From Fusarium oxysporum f. sp. lycopersici 4287 (taxonomy: Eukaryota > Ascomycota > Sordariomycetes > Hypocreales > Nectriaceae), in contig NC_030994.1 in assembly GCF_000149955.1 (NCBI RefSeq), positions 372,001-436,000 of the forward strand: a stretch of DNA of 64,000 bases, written 5' to 3'. This document shows, piece after piece, positions 57,501 to 64,000 of this stretch (position 1 is the stretch's first letter; each line of letters starts with the position of its first letter). The position numbers were made by a program, and so were the translations under genes. The notes below the pieces were generated by a model. The model did not search any database and had not been told where the DNA came from. It was given only the letters and a program-made list of their open reading frames with translations.

Positions 57501-58961
57501 TGTTGGGTCGTACATGTCGTTCCCGTCTATCCAGCCGCCGTTCTTGTATAGCCTGAGTCCTGACATGACATTTACCGGAAACTCAGGGATGAACAGCGTG
57601 TCTTTGAGGTTAATTGTGACCTGCTCACCCCATTTGTTTATGAAGCAAATTTTGACTGTCCCCTTACCGAATGGGTACACCTTCCCACCGCCCGTAACGA
57701 GGACCGTTCGGGTTGCAGGCTGCAGTTCTGTGAATAGGCTTTGGTCGTTGCAGATGTGGACTGATGAACCTGTGTCGAACAGCCATTCTGCGGTTGAAGA
57801 GATGTTATCAAGGGAGACTTTACACGTCTCTGTATTGTCCATAGGTAGCTCGTCTGAGACGCTGTCTTCAAGAATCAGAAAAGATCGCTCAACTGTCATG
57901 TGATTTGATTCCTTGATATGGAGATTCTTGGTGCTGTCGCGTTGAAGATCATGCTCCATGAGTTCCTTGGCGAGACGGACTGCCCAGTCGGGTCGCTTAT
58001 CCTTATGGGCGAACCAACAATCATTTTCATGATGTCCTCTCTTCTTGCAGTTCGTGCAGGTATGTTCCTTGTTCTTGCCGACTCGATGATTGGTTTCCTG
58101 GCTAGACTTGTTCGCGGCTCGCTGGTTCTTTGAAGATCCTCTCCTCCGGCCACTTGCCTCTTGCTTTCTTGCGGCCGGGCCCTTCCTTCCAGTCTTTTTA
58201 CTGTGAGCCCAGTACGTGGAGGCAGTACCATGACTGTCATCATCATCTGATGACCTGTTTTCATCAATGAGATCTTGCTGCATTGATCGTAGTGTTGGCG
58301 GATGCTCCGAGCGTAGGAGAGCGCGCTGTCTGGCAGTCCAGTCAGGGTACTCGTTCTCGCAGGCAGTCAGATAAACAACCTTTTTGAGGGTATCTGAGAT
58401 TGGTTCTTTCTGCTCGAGGAGAAGTTTGACGAGTCGTTCAAAGTCGACATTAAATTGTGGAATTGTCTCGTAAGAGCTTGTTTTGATCCGGATGAACTGG
58501 TAAAGTGTTGTCTGCAGAAGAACTGGGCCCGTGCCAATACAATAGGCCTGGAGAAGGTTGAACATCTCCTGGGGATTCTCAATCCCGACTAGTTGACTAA
58601 GTGCTTCTCCAGTGCAGTTACCTCGGATGGAGACGGCAGCTTTTGCCGCCCTGATCTTTTGATCCATAGTCTGCTGTTCCTCGGGAGGGTAATCACCAAA
58701 GACAGCATCTTCGAGACCATTGATTCGAAGAATGGCCTTCTGAGCTGGGCAATATTGCTCCCAATTGGAGGGTCCGCCTAGCTTGAGCTCTTGCGGAAGG
58801 AAAAGAGTATTCTTTTCAGAGATGACCGTGGTACTGTCATACATTGAGGATGGTGTGTGGTCTTGACCTGAAGCACCAGGTTGCGACGATTCGGATGCAG
58901 GCGATACTCTGATTGTGTTGCGAGTTCGCATGGTGGAAGGTGGGACTCGTCGTGACGTCAT
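54546..58961 (-). CDS. Copia Gag-Pol polyprotein, intact
   Basis: 1471 aa in one frame, no stop or shift. Gag to about residue 300 with a CCHC knuckle at 302-315; aspartic protease DTGSS at 396-400; integrase with HHCC zinc site (H542, H547, C577, C580) and catalytic D606, D668, E704 (DD35E); reverse transcriptase from about 950 with the LYGLKQAPRQW motif and YVDD at 1125-1128; RNase H in the last 250 residues with the ALSTTEAEY motif and the TKHI and ADGLTK signatures usual for copia. Domain order protease-integrase-RT-RNase H is diagnostic for Ty1/copia. All catalytic residues seen are intact, so the element may be active. Confidence 0.96.
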   Translation of the reverse strand: MTSRRVPPSTMRTRNTIRVSPASESSQPGASGQDHTPSSMYDSTTVISEKNTLFLPQELKLGGPSNWEQYCPAQKAILRINGLEDAVFGDYPPEEQQTMDQKIRAAKAAVSIRGNCTGEALSQLVGIENPQEMFNLLQAYCIGTGPVLLQTTLYQFIRIKTSSYETIPQFNVDFERLVKLLLEQKEPISDTLKKVVYLTACENEYPDWTARQRALLRSEHPPTLRSMQQDLIDENRSSDDDDSHGTASTYWAHSKKTGRKGPAARKQEASGRRRGSSKNQRAANKSSQETNHRVGKNKEHTCTNCKKRGHHENDCWFAHKDKRPDWAVRLAKELMEHDLQRDSTKNLHIKESNHMTVERSFLILEDSVSDELPMDNTETCKVSLDNISSTAEWLFDTGSSVHICNDQSLFTELQPATRTVLVTGGGKVYPFGKGTVKICFINKWGEQVTINLKDTLFIPEFPVNVMSGLRLYKNGGWIDGNDMYDPTGDVFGLLRIGRDGLYVNTEVGKTTVSNQAVSELQPEPCNHHTASSNQCLNVDLWHRRLGHVNAYQVSQTAKMTRGMYCDGHHDHQPFNYCLACDIAKALRWTPRNKRKRASRAGFIHVDTFKVNPPGIRGERWGMIATDDRHRMRWAYTFTRKGMASELLGQLISKIRTQYGIRVYAIQMDGGSELYGASLKNLEYTHGVKIIKTTPYTPEFNGVAERSNRIIFDKVRATMESERIPIELWPLVLEDMVRKTNVTATRAIDGLTPMESFLNEAFPGQDNKPDLSGERICGSQVTIHIPQERRLRSHKFGPRGEAGIYLCMEGSQIYTCWVPSRRKGHQIVRSANVQFYEKVGETELLTETEHDVEPEIRKNGAPISSRPQSVTEQTKTPRPQRSEVNNLQHAEVHNPQHGQTTTSMTSAKLPDLRKEVITEPKTMTEALQGPQREHWLRAIHSELRSLLTKGTWRMLDRNQAHNRPLTVKWVFKVKKNEDGNLDKFKARLVVRGFEQQFGFDYNQTFASVAKAATWRILLTVAACLDWEIEQMDVSTAFLEGDLEEEVFIEMPEGLVEYFDQHPEDRPPGFSTEKICKLIKSLYGLKQAPRQWQKKLKEALESLDFRQVTSDTAVYHNPTTGVIIITYVDDFLIMGSNKEAIQGYKARLGEIFTMTDLGPASHFLGVRITRDRNSRLIYLSQDAYFTRILKKFGLEDCRPVKTPMERNSLSTLQPRDNGDSASPEEREDYSSKTGSLMYGMTQTRPDLAFLLSVLSRYMSNPSPTHSRMIKRGLRYLQQTRDHGLVLGGVKKDPESAWSITAWADSDWKGDTVTGRSTFGWLVQLEGSTVSWRAKRHETVALSTTEAEYTALSQCARELAWTRNLFSELLLPLHMPIPLNGDNQGSLKLCRNPELHQRTKHIPLTEHHIREEVEAGNIDVQYVSTHEQVADGLTKPLNAVSHGHFLEAIRVSACPIEEAGRIIWSTEVHDDSVP

Positions 58962-59020
58962 CTTGAGTTGAAGTTAAAGTTTGGTTCTTTGATTCAGAAG
59001 AGAAACCCGGTGTTTGCTAA

Positions 59021-59035
59021 CCCGGGCTCATAACC
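59021..59035 (-). promoter_or_regulatory. Primer-binding site, initiator-tRNA anticodon-arm type
   Basis: The plus strand reads CCCGGGCTCATAACC here, directly against the LTR. GGGCTCATAACC is the anticodon arm of initiator tRNA-Met, including the CAT anticodon. The element would therefore be primed by an internally cut half-tRNA, as established for Drosophila copia and Ty5, not by an intact tRNA 3' end. Confidence 0.7.
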
Positions 59036-59229
59036 TGTTGTTTATATTGCGCAGTAGTGCTGGGTGAAAATGTATTTTTATGAAACTTGGTTGTTCATTA
59101 TTGAGCTGAGAGTTATTCTCGGGTTTATATCTCTAGATGATTGTATCTAGGACTTTGAACTTTAAATCTAGGACTTTCAGACTAACAGTCTGAATCCTGA
59201 AGGGAAGGGGATTCCCGGATTTTCCAACA
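59036..59229 (-). repeat. 5' LTR of the copia element
   Basis: 194 bp; should carry the promoter for the Gag-Pol transcript, running toward lower coordinates. Confidence 0.95.
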
Positions 59230-60527
59230 GTGGCTACAACACCTGCGACATCCAACTCTTTCCTGTACAGATCATATAACTCCAAAGTGGCTCGCGGCGT
59301 CATCTTTGATGAGGCTGCCACATTGTTCTGCTCCGACGGCTTGTTGGTTCTCGGCAATACACCTCGACCTATGATCATGTTCGGGGATACCAAGCAGCTC
59401 GCACCGGTACTGCCGACGGCGATGGAGCTGCTCCATACTGGAAAGGACAGACGCGACAAGACACCGGAGGAAAAGAAGTTGCCGACCAACCGATTTGCCA
59501 ACTTCTACCGAATCTCCTGGTTCCATTTGTTCATTCACCTCGGCTGGCCAGTGTTCAATCTCTACCGTCAACACCGAATGGCACAAGGTCTCTTTGACCT
59601 CTCTCTGAGGACAGCTTACCGACATCTGCTCCCCCATTTTGAGTACAGCCCGTATTGCAAATTGCAAAACTTTCCAATCGGAACGCAAGTTGAGAACTAC
59701 CTACGACTTGAGCATCACATTCCGTCAGCCGGTGCGCATCGAATAGACCCCGTCTTCTTCAATTGTCTCAATTGCCCCTGCAGAAACTACCCTCACAAGG
59801 CGACGCGATTCAATCCCCGACAAGCCGATCTGATTGCTGAACTGCTGGTCAAGATGATCGAAAAGCTCTCGCTCAACCCCGCCGACATTGCCGTGATCAC
59901 TTACTACCGAGCAAACCTTGCGGCGATCAGGAAACGATTCAGAGAGGACGATAGACTCAAAGATATTACACCTTCAACTGTCAACACGTTCCAAGGCCGG
60001 GAAGCTCAGATTGTGGTTCTGGCTTTGTGCGTCACGCGCGAAACCGGGCCATCGTTTGTTGCAGAACAGAGAAGTCTCAACGTCGCACTGACTCGGCAAA
60101 AGTCAAGTCTCCTAATCTTCGGAGATATTGACACCACGAACATCAGATTCTCAGATCTGCAAGAAGAAGACAAGGCTGATGATGGGCTTCAGAAGCCTGA
60201 CTCCACAATGATTGACAATGTCCTTCGCACCATTCGGGCCAGCAGGCGGGTCGTGACTCTACATGGTAACCCAGAGATCGATCCTGACAAGGAGTGGAAG
60301 AAGCTGAACAGGCAACCCGAGTTCCTTGGGTAGAAATTCGAGCAGAGAACTGGACGATGTCATTGTGGATGGGGGCGGCAGTTCGTTGATTGCTGGGACG
60401 AGCGACAGTGTTTGGTAAATATTGATCTGAAGACATGGCTTCTGTGCATTAGATCTATGATCACTAAGGGACCATAGCTGGTAGTGTAGTAATTTGTTTC
60501 TTCCGGCTGTCTCGGGATAGTTTGTGA

Positions 60528-60884
60528 TATCGCTTTCATATCTCAATTAACCATGATGGACTGGGCACTGATCTGACGATCATTATTCAACAAGGACTAC
60601 TCGTACCGACCAACCTAGCCAAGGCACTGTGGAAGCTCATTAGTGAGGCCTTGGATCCTCAGTTAGCAGAGTTGAAGGAGCGCGATGAGTCGCCTGCCGA
60701 GGGGGGGAGACAGGCCGAGGTACAAGATGTTGGTGAGGTCGTGCCGCAGTCGTCTCAGCCTCGGATTCCAACTGGACCGAAGGCGATGATGGCAAGACAA
60801 CAGACTGCAGGGCAGTATTTGAAGCGTCAGAGGGGGCCTCAATTGCCAAGTCAGGAGCAGATGTTCAAAAAAAGGAATCTTTAG
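60528..60884 (+). other. Possible C-terminal fragment of an unknown gene
   Basis: The frame is open from 60528 to TAG at 60882-60884 with coherent composition (IIIQQGLLVPTNLAKALWKL, then Glu/Gln/Pro-rich sequence, ending EQMFKKRNL). No ATG in a good position before the conserved-looking part. It may be the last exon of a lost gene. No relative in the window. Confidence 0.3.
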
Positions 60885-61112
60885 CAAAACAGGAGGGACA
60901 ATATGACGTCTCATTTCCTGTACCATCGAAAAGCTATGGCCCGTCGAATAGACTGGTCCGTTGTTATTTCCCAAAAATTTAAATTACGTGTGATTAGATA
61001 TACAATGCTAAAGAGTCAGAAGTAATGAAGGATATGTCACTTGAATATTTTAATACGTTATGAGGTGTAAGGAAGTCATTCAAGTGGCAGACAAAAATTC
61101 ATTGATTCATTA

Positions 61113-63347
61113 TTAGTAGAGACGTTTTGACATCTCATCCATATCAGTGTCATGTAGCCTGTTTACATTTCGAACTAGAAGACAGCCAACTTGGTCTGTG
61201 TAAGCCGTTGACTCGCCACTAGAACCAGCCCAAGCCCTTCCTGCAGCGGCGGGCAGTTGGAAAACTCCAACGCCACCATCCGTATCGACGTCAGGAAACC
61301 TTGCGTCCTCAGAACTGAGATGGCCATGTGCCTCATCCTCAGCGTCAAGATAAGTATCCTGTACAGGTGGTTGGATGGCCTTCAGCGTTGCCAACTCGGC
61401 CTCGAGGGCTGCTAGTCTTTCTATCCCGGAAATGATAGTCTTGTCCTTCTCGACAAGTTCCTTAGACAGACGTTGAATCTCAAGCTCGTGAGACCCGACC
61501 TTCTGCGACAGAGCTTCCTTCTCCCTGCCTAACTGGTACAGATCCGTCGACAGGCGTTCGTTCTCTTGCTCGCGAGACGTAACCTTGTCTGAAAGTGCTT
61601 GTTTATCCTTGGCTGCCTGGGCAAGCTGGGTTTCAAGATCACGGACCTTCTTTCCAACATCAGAATTCTCTGTCGCCACAGCCCCCGAATCACAGACACT
61701 CTCCTCTAGCTGTCGTGGATGGCTGTGGGACTGCACCCTTTGCCGAAGCTCTTCCATAACTCGTGACTGAGAGACTCTCATGCCCTCAAAGCTTGTCTCA
61801 AGGCGCTGCTGGCCTCTCTCAAGGACCTCAACACGCTTCTCGAGTCTATGATCCCCGGGTAGGGGGAAAATTTGACTCATCGTCAACCCAGAAGGACGAG
61901 GCGTTATTTGTTGAGGGGAGGTTCCCCGGACCTCTCGCCTTGGGAACCCAAATTGCCCATAAAGCGACTCAACGTGGATTCTCGGGAAAGTGTCATCGCC
62001 AAAGCTGGACCTAGATCCACGTCGTCGGCGCTGTGAGTCGGGCGGTAACCTTGCAACCCTGTCGTCGCGCAGGTTTCTCGCTAGATCGGCTTGTTCGTCT
62101 TCCGACTCCTCTCCACCGACCAGCGCCTTGTATCTGCGCTCTGGGCGTACAGGCCTCTGCTCTGGCGGTATCTGCTGAATATCTTGAGGAAGATGCATCT
62201 CTTTATTAATATCCGCACCTGCAGATGCTTGTGCAGCCGTATTTGCAGCGTCCCTAACCGACACATCTGCAAGACATGCCTCATAAGCAGGGGAGCTGAT
62301 CTCAGGATCGGCCCCTTGCCTATAAATCTCAATATCCCGAAAGACATCCTTAAGACTTCGACCAAGATACTCCTTCAGCTGGTCACCGGTAGCTGGAAGC
62401 TCATTCCGCCCCGTCGTCCTCGTCCTCTCGGCTCTGAACGCCTCGTATATTTCTCCCGGGCTACATCTCTAACTCTCATCCGGCCAATTGAAGTTCGTCA
62501 CCGCGTTGGTAAGCGTCTTCATATCTCCGATGGTGACAGGCAATCCAGGGATACCATGGTAGATCTGCTCTTGTTCAATAATATCTTTCTTTACCTTTTG
62601 GCCGATAAAGTAGAGAAAGTCAGAGAAGCCTGACACCCTATCTTTAATGACGCTTTTACGCGCAGACTTATGCATCTCATGCAAGCTTATCTCCCCGTAC
62701 CTAGATTCATCAAACATGTTAAAAAGAGCCTCAATAGCGGGACATTTGCGTTCTTTTGCATCTTTATGTGGCCAAGGACTGCGGTTATCTACCTAATATT
62801 TAACTACATATTGAAGGGCTAATAGAAAGCGTTTATGCTTAAAGTTCTAGCATGGATGCAGGATTAGTTCTGTAAATAGTTTACTGAATTCGGGAGAAAA
62901 TACAGCTTGATTAGCCCTTCTGCCTCTCTTTAGAGTTGCTAGAAAGTATCTTAATCTATACATTGGGGATATTAGGATAGTCGGTGAGATCTCCTAAAGA
63001 CGAAGGCAAACCTTTTATAGTGCTTTAAACTCTTTGATTATAGGCGTATTCTTTTCTAGGTTGAAATTTTTATAATCCTCCTTTTTGTTTGAGGCATTAT
63101 ATAGCTTCATGGCCCCCTCTTCAATATCTGGGCGATTATTCGCAAAGTCCACGGCTGGATCAGGACGCATGATCTCTCGCAGCTTTTCCGGGGGCAGCTG
63201 GGGTCGCGCGTCAAGGCAGCTTTGAGCGATCCTAAGTGCCCTCTCGCTGACCGGTGTCTTTTCCTTCGCCTGTGGCTTTCTCCTTTGACGACTCGATTCC
63301 TTCTCGCCCTGAGGCCGAGGGCGCTTCTGGCCTTGTGATTCGCTCAT
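61113..63347 (-). pseudogene. Unknown coiled-coil protein (family B), five in-frame stops
   Basis: One frame runs from ATG at 63347 to 61113, 745 codons, with no frameshift. It contains TAA at 63017-63015 and TAG at 62996-62994, 62849-62847, 62795-62793 and 62471-62469. The central part aligns gaplessly over long runs with the gene at 43827-45449 (LILHPC-stop-NFKHKRFLLALQY against LILHTVWQQDHRPFVHTLIY; FSDFLYFIGQ against FSDLMYGIGE; VTIGDMKTLTNAVTNF against ITDVECIQKTVDAF). The third stop sits next to the Trp of the relative. Every stop can come from TGG, CAG or CAA by C-to-T/G-to-A change, as RIP produces. N-terminus Lys/Arg/Gln-rich; the C-terminal 200 residues form a long coiled coil (VRDLETQLAQAAKDKQALSD and on). 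Function unknown. Confidence 0.72.
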
Positions 63348-63377
63348 TGTGTATCGAATAAAAAAATGAAAATGCTG

Positions 63378-63587
63378 NNNNNNNNNNNNNNNNNNNNNNN
63401 NNNNNNNNNNNNNNNNNNNNNNNNNNNNNNNNNNNNNNNNNNNNNNNNNNNNNNNNNNNNNNNNNNNNNNNNNNNNNNNNNNNNNNNNNNNNNNNNNNNN
63501 NNNNNNNNNNNNNNNNNNNNNNNNNNNNNNNNNNNNNNNNNNNNNNNNNNNNNNNNNNNNNNNNNNNNNNNNNNNNNNNNNNNNNNN
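63378..63587. other. Assembly gap, 210 N
   Basis: Run of N directly upstream of the family B pseudogene start; its size may be an estimate. Frames across it are artefacts. Confidence 1.
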
Positions 63588-64000
63588 CTCCACTTTATTT
63601 CGCGATGTCCTTCAACTCGAGCTTTGACCTTCACCGCACGCAATCTATACTACTGGTTGTTGTCATCGTATGAGAGAGTCGGTTCTTGTGCGAGACAGTT
63701 ATACACGGCTCCAAGTATTATATACAGAGGGGAAGTTGAGTGGATATAAGAATAAGTCATAACTCTAAGTACGCAGAGAGTCGGTAACTATAATAAATAG
63801 AAGGAAAGAGAAGGAATAAGGCGATCTTTTTATACTTGAACAGAGGCTAAGCAGCGAAGATAAAAGAAGACAATAGAAGATATAAAGTCTGTAATCTAAG
63901 TCTCTTTGTTGAAGATTTTATGTGCTTGTACCTAGGTCAGCTGTAATATAGCAAGTGAAATTGCTGCTTGTATGTACCACAAATAAAACGACTAAATCGA
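63588..64000. other. Sequence beyond the gap, no gene seen
   Basis: A+T-rich, purine-rich on the plus strand from 63770 to 63880. It would be the 5' flank of the family B pseudogene if the gap is small. Nothing else supportable. Confidence 0.45.

Larger units (their letters stand above)
54332..59229 (-). mobile_element. Full-length Ty1/copia LTR retrotransposon
   Basis: 4898 bp. LTRs of 194 bp at 54332-54525 and 59036-59229 read as identical, start TGTTG and end CAACA. Target duplication GTGGC at 54327-54331 and 59230-59234. On the minus strand the 5' LTR is followed at once by GGTTATGAGCCCGGG, the primer site, and the 3' LTR is preceded by a purine run (GGATGGGGGCG). One uninterrupted Gag-Pol ORF. 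Identical LTRs and an open ORF indicate a very recent insertion that escaped RIP. Confidence 0.96.
52221..60333 (+). pseudogene. UPF1/SEN1-like superfamily-1 helicase, split by a copia retrotransposon
   Basis: ATP-dependent RNA/DNA helicase of the UPF1-SEN1-NAM7 group. Exons 52221-52798, 52850-53107, then 53151-54331 continuing at 59235-60333. Introns of 51 and 43 bp. Motifs: Walker A GPAGTGKS with SAASNEATDN behind it, Walker B DEAA (VIFDEAATLF), the GDTKQLAPV motif III, QHRM motif IV, NTFQGREAQIVV motif V and NVALTRQK motif VI. Removing the element and one copy of the 5-bp duplication restores an unbroken frame (SNVV then ATTPATSN). One further in-frame TAG at 53033-53035 in exon 2 (CAG is the likely precursor) means the gene was possibly already damaged. 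The N-terminal ~300 residues before the helicase core have no recognised domain. A decayed duplicate of its 5' part lies at 50188. Confidence 0.88.

Noticed and set aside
54833..57903. Plus-strand and alternative frames within the copia element
   Set aside because: They overlap an intact Gag-Pol frame with all catalytic motifs and have no independent support.
59021..59035. Fragment of a tRNA gene
   Set aside because: Only the anticodon arm is present and it abuts the LTR, which fits a primer-binding site.
61585..62633. Plus-strand frames opposite the family B pseudogene
   Set aside because: Shadow frames; the minus strand carries the coiled-coil heptads and the paralog match.
63015..63749. 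Long frames crossing the N run
   Set aside because: Most of their length is undefined sequence; only the part from the ATG at 63347 is real.
1..64000. CRISPR arrays, rRNA or tRNA genes, bacterial-type operons
   Set aside because: No regularly spaced repeats, no complete tRNA arms and no rRNA-like stretches were seen; the gene structure is eukaryotic throughout.

Overview
The window looks like a draft-assembly scaffold from a filamentous ascomycete, most likely a Sordariomycete of the Fusarium type. What the sequence shows: genes with 41-62 bp introns (GTAAGT-like donors, CTAAC-like branch sites, CAG/TAG acceptors), fungal Zn(II)2Cys6 regulators, an SRPK-type kinase of the kind expanded in fungi, Fot/pogo DNA transposons with TA target duplications, a Ty1/copia retrotransposon, and repeat copies that differ almost only by C-to-T and G-to-A changes, as expected from repeat-induced point mutation (RIP). 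Genus-level placement is inference. There is one 210-bp assembly gap (63378-63587).

Layout. 0-10.8 kb is the gene-like part: a zinc-cluster protein cut by the left edge, a degraded ORF, an SRPK-like kinase with a one-base frameshift, an aldehyde dehydrogenase, a zinc-cluster transcription factor with a frame change, and a short-chain dehydrogenase with a one-base frameshift. The last three could form a small catabolic or secondary-metabolism cluster, with regulator and dehydrogenase sharing a 328-bp divergent promoter.

10.8-34.3 kb is gene-poor. Four small genes of unknown function stand in it (17.2, 21.2, 23.8 and 29.1 kb); two of them (21.2 and 29.1 kb) are paralogs with a conserved intron. 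The rest is decayed coding-like DNA and old repeats.

34.3-41.1 kb holds a broken helicase-like gene and a repeat that has been RIP-mutated to very high A+T and then hit by two Fot/pogo elements. A clean, uninterrupted copy of that repeat lies at 22410-23226 and serves as an empty-site reference.

42.6-64 kb is accessory DNA. Two members of an unrecognised protein family with C-terminal coiled coils occur at 43.8-45.4 kb and 61.1-63.3 kb; the second reads straight through five in-frame stops, at least one of which falls on a tryptophan of the first. A UPF1/SEN1-like superfamily-1 helicase gene (52.2-60.3 kb) is split by an intact copia element with apparently identical LTRs, and a decayed copy of the helicase 5' end sits upstream. 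The overall picture is a transposon-rich, RIP-affected compartment in which small unknown gene families are duplicated and then inactivated.
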